Source of the DNA: Hydractinia symbiolongicarpus
Lineage: Eukaryota; Cnidaria; Hydrozoa; Anthoathecata; Hydractiniidae
Direction of reading: 5' to 3'
NCBI RefSeq assembly: GCF_029227915.1
Contig: NC_079886.1
Location: forward strand, 5,766,001-5,830,000
Length of the DNA stretch: 64,000 bases
In this document: positions 58,401 to 64,000 of the stretch, one piece after another
Position numbering within the stretch: the first letter of the stretch is position 1
Layout of the letters: the number at the start of each line of letters is the position of its first letter
Translations under genes and position numbers: made by a program
Notes under the pieces: generated by a model
What the model was told of the DNA's origin: nothing
The model's database searches: none
Seen by the model: only the letters and a program-made list of their open reading frames with translations

Positions 58401-61400
58401 TTTAAACAGAGTGCTTGAGTGGAGTAACATTTACTAATTATAATATTTATTTATACTGTATAATATATGTTTTGATCTTCAATTGACATAACTTTTCCAT
58501 TTATGTTTACCCGTTTTCCGCCTTGTGCTGCCAACTGGCCACCAGCAGGTGGTGTTCACCAATTCTGACATTTGGTCCTTTTAGGAAAAAAATTTGAAAT
58601 GATAAAATTTTCAATTCATATACGAGTTTAAGGCAAGTTTTGGCCTTTTTTAACTTTTAAAACACTTTTTTCCCAAAAATTTTTTTGGTGTTTTAATAAC
58701 TTTTTGTGCATAATGTATCATATATGATACAGTCTTAAAAAATTGATTATGTCAGCAAATTTCTTTTTTTTTTGCAAATTATGATTTAAATATGTTTTTG
58801 GTTGGTTAAAATAATTGAAATAACATAGGTTTCATAAAAAAAAAAAATCATGCAAAAAGGGGTTAATAAACTTGAAAACCCAAAATCTACAAAAATAACA
58901 ACTATAACAATGTACAAGTAACTATGTTTCATGACTGAATATCCATATTCCTTCCAGCAAAGTTTTGTGACTGTGAGGGAAAAAAGAAGCAATGAGATGT
59001 ACTTACCAATAAACATCAAAAATAAGATCAAATTAAGATAAATGGCGGTTTCAGCTTTCGTTTACAAATCTTTACTCATGAATTTGTTCAGAAAGTTCTG
59101 TTACAAACATAAAAAAAAGTCGTGTTATTTAACCAAAAGCATTTTTGTTATTGTGATCTCTAGTTTTTTTTTGTTTATTATTTTTTAAAAATTTACCTTT
59201 TTTAACAAAACTGCTTTAATTACCTCCTTTTTTCACTTGATCTGATGTTAGCTTTAAAAGCGTATTATTATATAGATTAAGCGATTGTCAAGTTTTTGCG
59301 GGACATTCCGGACCAGTGGCTTTGGTCTTTGAAAGTAACTGTGGCATCATGAATTTTTAATCAGCGGCCGCGTCCACGGCTGTTCGCCCTGCTAAGAATT
59401 GTTTTACCAAAAGTCTACGGACTTGTTACCCTAAATTCTGAATCTCAACAAATAGAGCTAATACAAAATTATTTTCTATGCTAATTTTATCAGAACACAA
59501 CAATCAAAATCAGTATTTACATATTATTTTATCACGAAGTGAGCCAGAAAAAGCACAAACACTTTTTTTCTCATTATTTCACGCTGACGTTTAACACATG
59601 TTTTTGTTTTGTGTTTGATTTCAGATAATTTTTCTTTCTTTTGCTAAAAGTGATAAAATAATTAATTATCAGGTTGATGGAGATATCTAATGAAGGATAC
59701 TCAGTTCGCCTCTTTTATATTAGTACCAACTTACAAATATTAAGCCCTTTTTTAAGGAAACAACAATGGAATAGGTGTATATTCAACTTATCCTAAAATT
59801 TTATTTTTGTTCGATTTTTATAAAAGTTTTTTACTTTTTTTAACCATTTATTATTAAAACAACCATTGTCAGCATTACTAAAAAATCTATAAGAGAGACA
59901 GTTTTTTTAACTTACTAAAACAGAAAACGAGAAGAAACAACCAGGAAACAACAGAAATCACAAAGAAAACGACAAAGAGCACTAAAAAACAACATTGGCA
60001 AATATAAGTACTAATATTTTAATTGTTAAACTAATGGAATATTGAACTACATTGTTCATTGAAGTTGTTAGAAAGTTGTTAATGAATTGTATTATTAACT
60101 TCACTACATCAATACAGTTTTTCAATAAAACATTTTCAATAAACTTTTTACTGTTTTTTAGAATACTACATGTAAATATGTCGTCTTTTATTTATGCAGT
60201 TTCATTGGACGTATGTAATTTATAAATGTGGCATGTCACCATAATTGAGATTTCGATTTATGATAAAAATTCGCATGCATCATTTTGTTTGCTAATAAAG
60301 TTTTGAAATTTATAAATTAGGGCGAAACCCTGCTAAATTTACAAGAAGAATGGTCCTCTTGATCATTTAATATTAATTTTAAAGAAACAAGAGAAAGTAT
60401 TGCAAATTTGGGGAATGACTCCGTGAGCTTATAAAACAAGTGCTTGATCATATATACTAGTATAATCAGTAGTCTAAACAGCACATGATCTTCAAGTTAA
60501 TGGCGTCATAAATTTACTGAGTTGCTGATCATATATTTACTGTCTTTAATAAAACTCAACCAAAGTTTAAACTTCTAAAGAATAGCGACTATTTTGAACC
60601 TTCATCAATCATTAATGTTGTACACAAAAAGCGAGAAATTGTATATGTTTAAATTTTGTATAAAAAATATTTCAAGGTTTACTAATGGAGGAGAAAATTT
60701 GAGGTATGTTGTTTTTAATAATCAATATGGAGGAAGACAACTAAAATTGATAAGTATTGTACGTGTGTAAGGTTTTGTTATATGAAATAAAAACATGAAT
60801 ATATAAATCAGCTGGAGGTCAGCGATAAGTATTAGCACAGGATTAAAAGTATTGTAAAGAAAACAGAGTGCGTTAAGAAGCCTCTTAACGGCAGCTCAAT
60901 AGAATGTCTTAATTCAGGCTAGGGCAATAAGGAACGATTCCTTAATATTCGCGTAGCTCTTGATCGGCAGAATTCTTTGTAGAAACATCATAGGGAAGCA
61001 GCGCCTGGTTGAGATTAGGAGCAAGATACACCATCTTCTATTTTAATATGTTCAATGTTTCGTTAAAAGTAAACTTTTCCTTATGGAATAACTTTTCAGG
61101 TGATTCAAAATCCGCAGTGTTATTTTCTAATTTCATTTTTTAGTTTATATTCCCAGTTTTATTTTCCAGCTTTATTTTCCAGCTTACTCAGTCCATCAAA
61201 TAAATTCGTTTTCTGACTTATCCCATCTGTAGGTAATCTCACCATCCTCCATACTATTTTACCAGGGTTATCCCGTAGCTTTCAACTTCCTGTGATAAAC
61301 ACCTTCCGTCTATAGGCTCCTCCCTCTAAAATACACCCTTCTATTGTTCTGCTACAAGTTGAATAATAAACATTAAGACAGGAATCATCGGAATATTACT

Positions 61401-64000
61401 TGAACTTATACAAATTTTATCGATGGTAAAAGAGATGACGATAGAGTAATCGTCATTAAAGAAGAGTACTCAATGACTCCAATTAACCCCTTCTGAAACT
61501 CTTTTTTATGTTCGGGGTCTAGCTTAATACTTTTTTGTAAAAGGTTCATGTAAAGTCGAATACCGTATCACTCAAACATTTTTTTTATTTTTATTTTGTT
61601 CGGATAATTAAAGTTTTTTGTACTTTTCAAATGTTATAGGTGGATAATTGCCCATCACCTCCTCTTACTCGCGACCTGGAGTGAATGAATCTCGTGCATT
61701 TAACCCTAAATACGATTTCAGAATGCTACCAATCAGGGATCAGGACATATAAGGTTCTTAAATTATGCCTGCTCTTTACCAATTTTAGGCGCGTAAAATC
61801 ATTAACTCAAACTTTCATCTTAAAATCTCTGTTTTTCGAGTAATCGAACAGTCCAGATTGCCTTAAGGGAAGATAGGTTTGCACAAGAAAACATTTTGGA
61901 ATTAAAGATCGAGAATTTGTGGTCGAAAAAAATGTAAATTCTAAAAGTTAAGATTGCGAATCTGTTAAAAAATTGCAGAATTTAAAATGATTTCATAAGG
62001 CAGATATTTCTGTGTTTGTGTGTGGTCTAACGTGAAAACTAGCTTCACTACTTTATTTTTTTATTAAAATTTCAAATACTGTTTTTTTTTACACGGTAAT
62101 GATAGAATACTGAGAATTCAAAAAATTAATATATCAGTCATATGGTAATTTGAGTTTTAGACAATCACCAAACACATATTAGCTACATTACTACACTACA
62201 CGCGTTCAACTGATGTCAAAAGGTTAAACATCTGTGGCAGAAAAATGAATACGAAACGAAGAGCCTGGACACAAATATTTTCTTTCACTAAATCACAGAC
62301 AACTACAGTTATTGCCTACACGCCCTCAGACATAAGAAACTTACACGTGACGGCTGTTAAAACATTTTCAAAAAACATTTTCACGCCCTACATATATGGT
62401 GCTTGAGCATTAAAGGGGCGTAAAAGGGGGGCAAACTGAAATAAATAACATACGAAAATCATTTAGTGGTGAAATAATTAAAGTTTTCACTTTTGTCGCC
62501 TTAAAACAAATGGCATAATTAGCTATCCACTGCTGACAAAACATTATACCTTAGTTATTTTTTAGTTTGTCTTTTTATCTTTTGAAGATTTACTTCACCT
62601 TCGGAAAACACTTTGGAAAAATAATTCCTTTTGATTCTAGTATTTTGCTATCTCACTGCATTTCGCTTCACTAGAATTCTGAAGAAATCGGGAGTTTGAC
62701 GGTGTAAAAAAAAACCCGCACGGTAGGATCACAAAATACAATGAAAAGATGAACAAACAACGAAAAGTTATCCTGTGGTGTAATTATAAATTGAACTAAC
62801 AACTGCACATAAATTATTGAAATGGCAAATTTGAGAAAAGTTACGCGACATGATATAGTGTTTGTATAAAAATAAAAATTTTCTTTTTTAAATTTGATAA
62901 ACATGATGAGGAGTCGGTTGTGGTTTTTATTTTAAAAGTAAATTTATTTAATAAGTTTTGTTTTGTTGTACTAACGAAGAAAAGAAAAAGCAATATTTGT
63001 TTTTTAACTTCTCTATATTTTATTATTTAAAATAAAAAAAAGGAAGAAAAAAATTAATTTTGTAAATATAGAACTTTTTATCATTTTGCTTTTTAAGAAG
63101 GTGCATTTTTATAGTTTCTTTGCTTTGTGAATTGATTTTGTATCTGTTAGACGTATTTTGATTTTTTTTAAGTGATTTTTAATTGGCATATTTTGTTAAA
63201 ATGTTGCAAGAAGCTAAGATAGAAGCAGAAGAAATTTAAGATTAATATTTAAAAGAAGACGAACTAAAGTAAAAATGTTAAAGAGTAAACCTGTAAGAGA
63301 AAACTTGTGTATTGTACACAACTTTTCCGGACAAAATCACCCACGGACAAATTTAATAACTTTTAATCTTTTGTGTCCACCAATTTGTAAAATTCACTTC
63401 TGAATATATTGTGGTACTGATTTACAACTAAATGGGGAAGTCGCGCGAAGTATATGTTGGAAAAACGTTCTTATTAATATACTAAAATAGCGAGTGGATT
63501 GGAAATTTCTTTGAACATTAAACAAATATAAATATCCAACAATTCGTGAGTAAAAATATTTGAAACAATAATTTCTTTTAAACTATTCAATATTTTATAT
63601 ATATTTTTTTCTCGTTAATATTTCCCTCGCGCTTATTAATTTTAAATGAATACGAATAAAAAAAATAATTCCCCTGCCTGCTCTTTCAACTGAAGTGAGA
63701 GGTGGACAAAACTCTACACGAAAAAACACAAAGAAATTACTTTCTCAAGTTCGTTTTAAAAATCAGAAGAAAATTAAAAATAGCATTGAAATATAGAAGT
63801 ACCTATACACAAGTATAAATATAACATTTATGAAAGCAAATACAGAATAAAATTAAATAAATATGCCATTGTGTTGGCAGTTTCTATGGTAACTATTTAA
63901 ACGAAAAATACGCCATCGTGACAACGCTGTAATGTTCGGAAAGTCTTTGAAGACATAATTTGGTAAAAACCTTAAACATATTATTCAAAGAAGTTAAACT
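58401..64000. other. 5.6 kb of AT-rich DNA, no gene recognised
   Basis: No open frame with recognisable domains, no convincing exon pair and no large repeat. Poly-A/poly-T tracts are common. TTTATTTTCCAGCTT occurs twice in tandem near 61158-61185. The 81- and 77-codon minus-strand frames (58786-59031, 62671-62904) are hydrophobic or low complexity and not supported. Confidence 0.45.

Overview
The window reads as an AT-rich invertebrate nuclear genome. Genes are split by GT-AG introns, intergenic space is full of degenerate repeats, and there are no bacterial-type operons or ribosome binding sites. The gene set (HUS1, PTPMT1, MFSD6-like, GGACT-like, PAN/lectin-like proteins), the tRNA-derived SINEs, Helitron, pogo and piggyBac remnants, and 3' splice sites sitting directly in front of start codons fit a cnidarian, probably a hydrozoan. 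The species is an inference; nothing in the sequence names it.

Layout. 1-7.3 kb: repeats only (a 22-bp minisatellite, two copies of a tRNA-headed SINE, a 75-bp foldback MITE with a 9-bp target duplication, and an inverted pair of one repeat family). 7.3-11.6 kb: a small cluster of one secreted PAN/beta-trefoil-like gene in three states (nearly intact with one homopolymer frameshift, 5' relic, deleted pseudogene). 11.7-18 kb: repeats, including a full-length non-autonomous Helitron. 18-27 kb: the main plus-strand gene block, with PTPMT1 (single coding exon), two tandem gamma-glutamylaminecyclotransferase-like genes and a small secreted protein resembling the bacterial YbaY/YscW fold. 30.5-37.5 kb: a complete six-coding-exon HUS1 (282 aa). 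39.2-41.6 kb: an MFSD6-like transporter on the minus strand. 42-46.5 kb: minisatellites and a pogo/Tigger-like transposon. 46.9-53.9 kb: a three-exon minus-strand gene predicted to encode a 2155-residue type II membrane protein ending in an SGNH/GDSL hydrolase. 57.6-58.4 kb: a broken piggyBac transposase. The last 5.6 kb show nothing gene-like.

The most unusual structure is in HUS1. The intron 3/exon 4 boundary, with its 3' splice site and the first 22 bases of exon 4, is repeated 17 times in an exact 44-bp array (35647-36393). Only the last of the 17 identical acceptors gives an in-frame HUS1. Other points of interest are the giant membrane-anchored hydrolase, the recurrent acceptor-next-to-ATG pattern that suggests spliced-leader trans-splicing, and a tRNA-like element closed by a 21-bp stem in which every mismatch is a G-U wobble.

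Exon coordinates were derived by hand from splice consensus, phase and recalled family alignments. No search was run.
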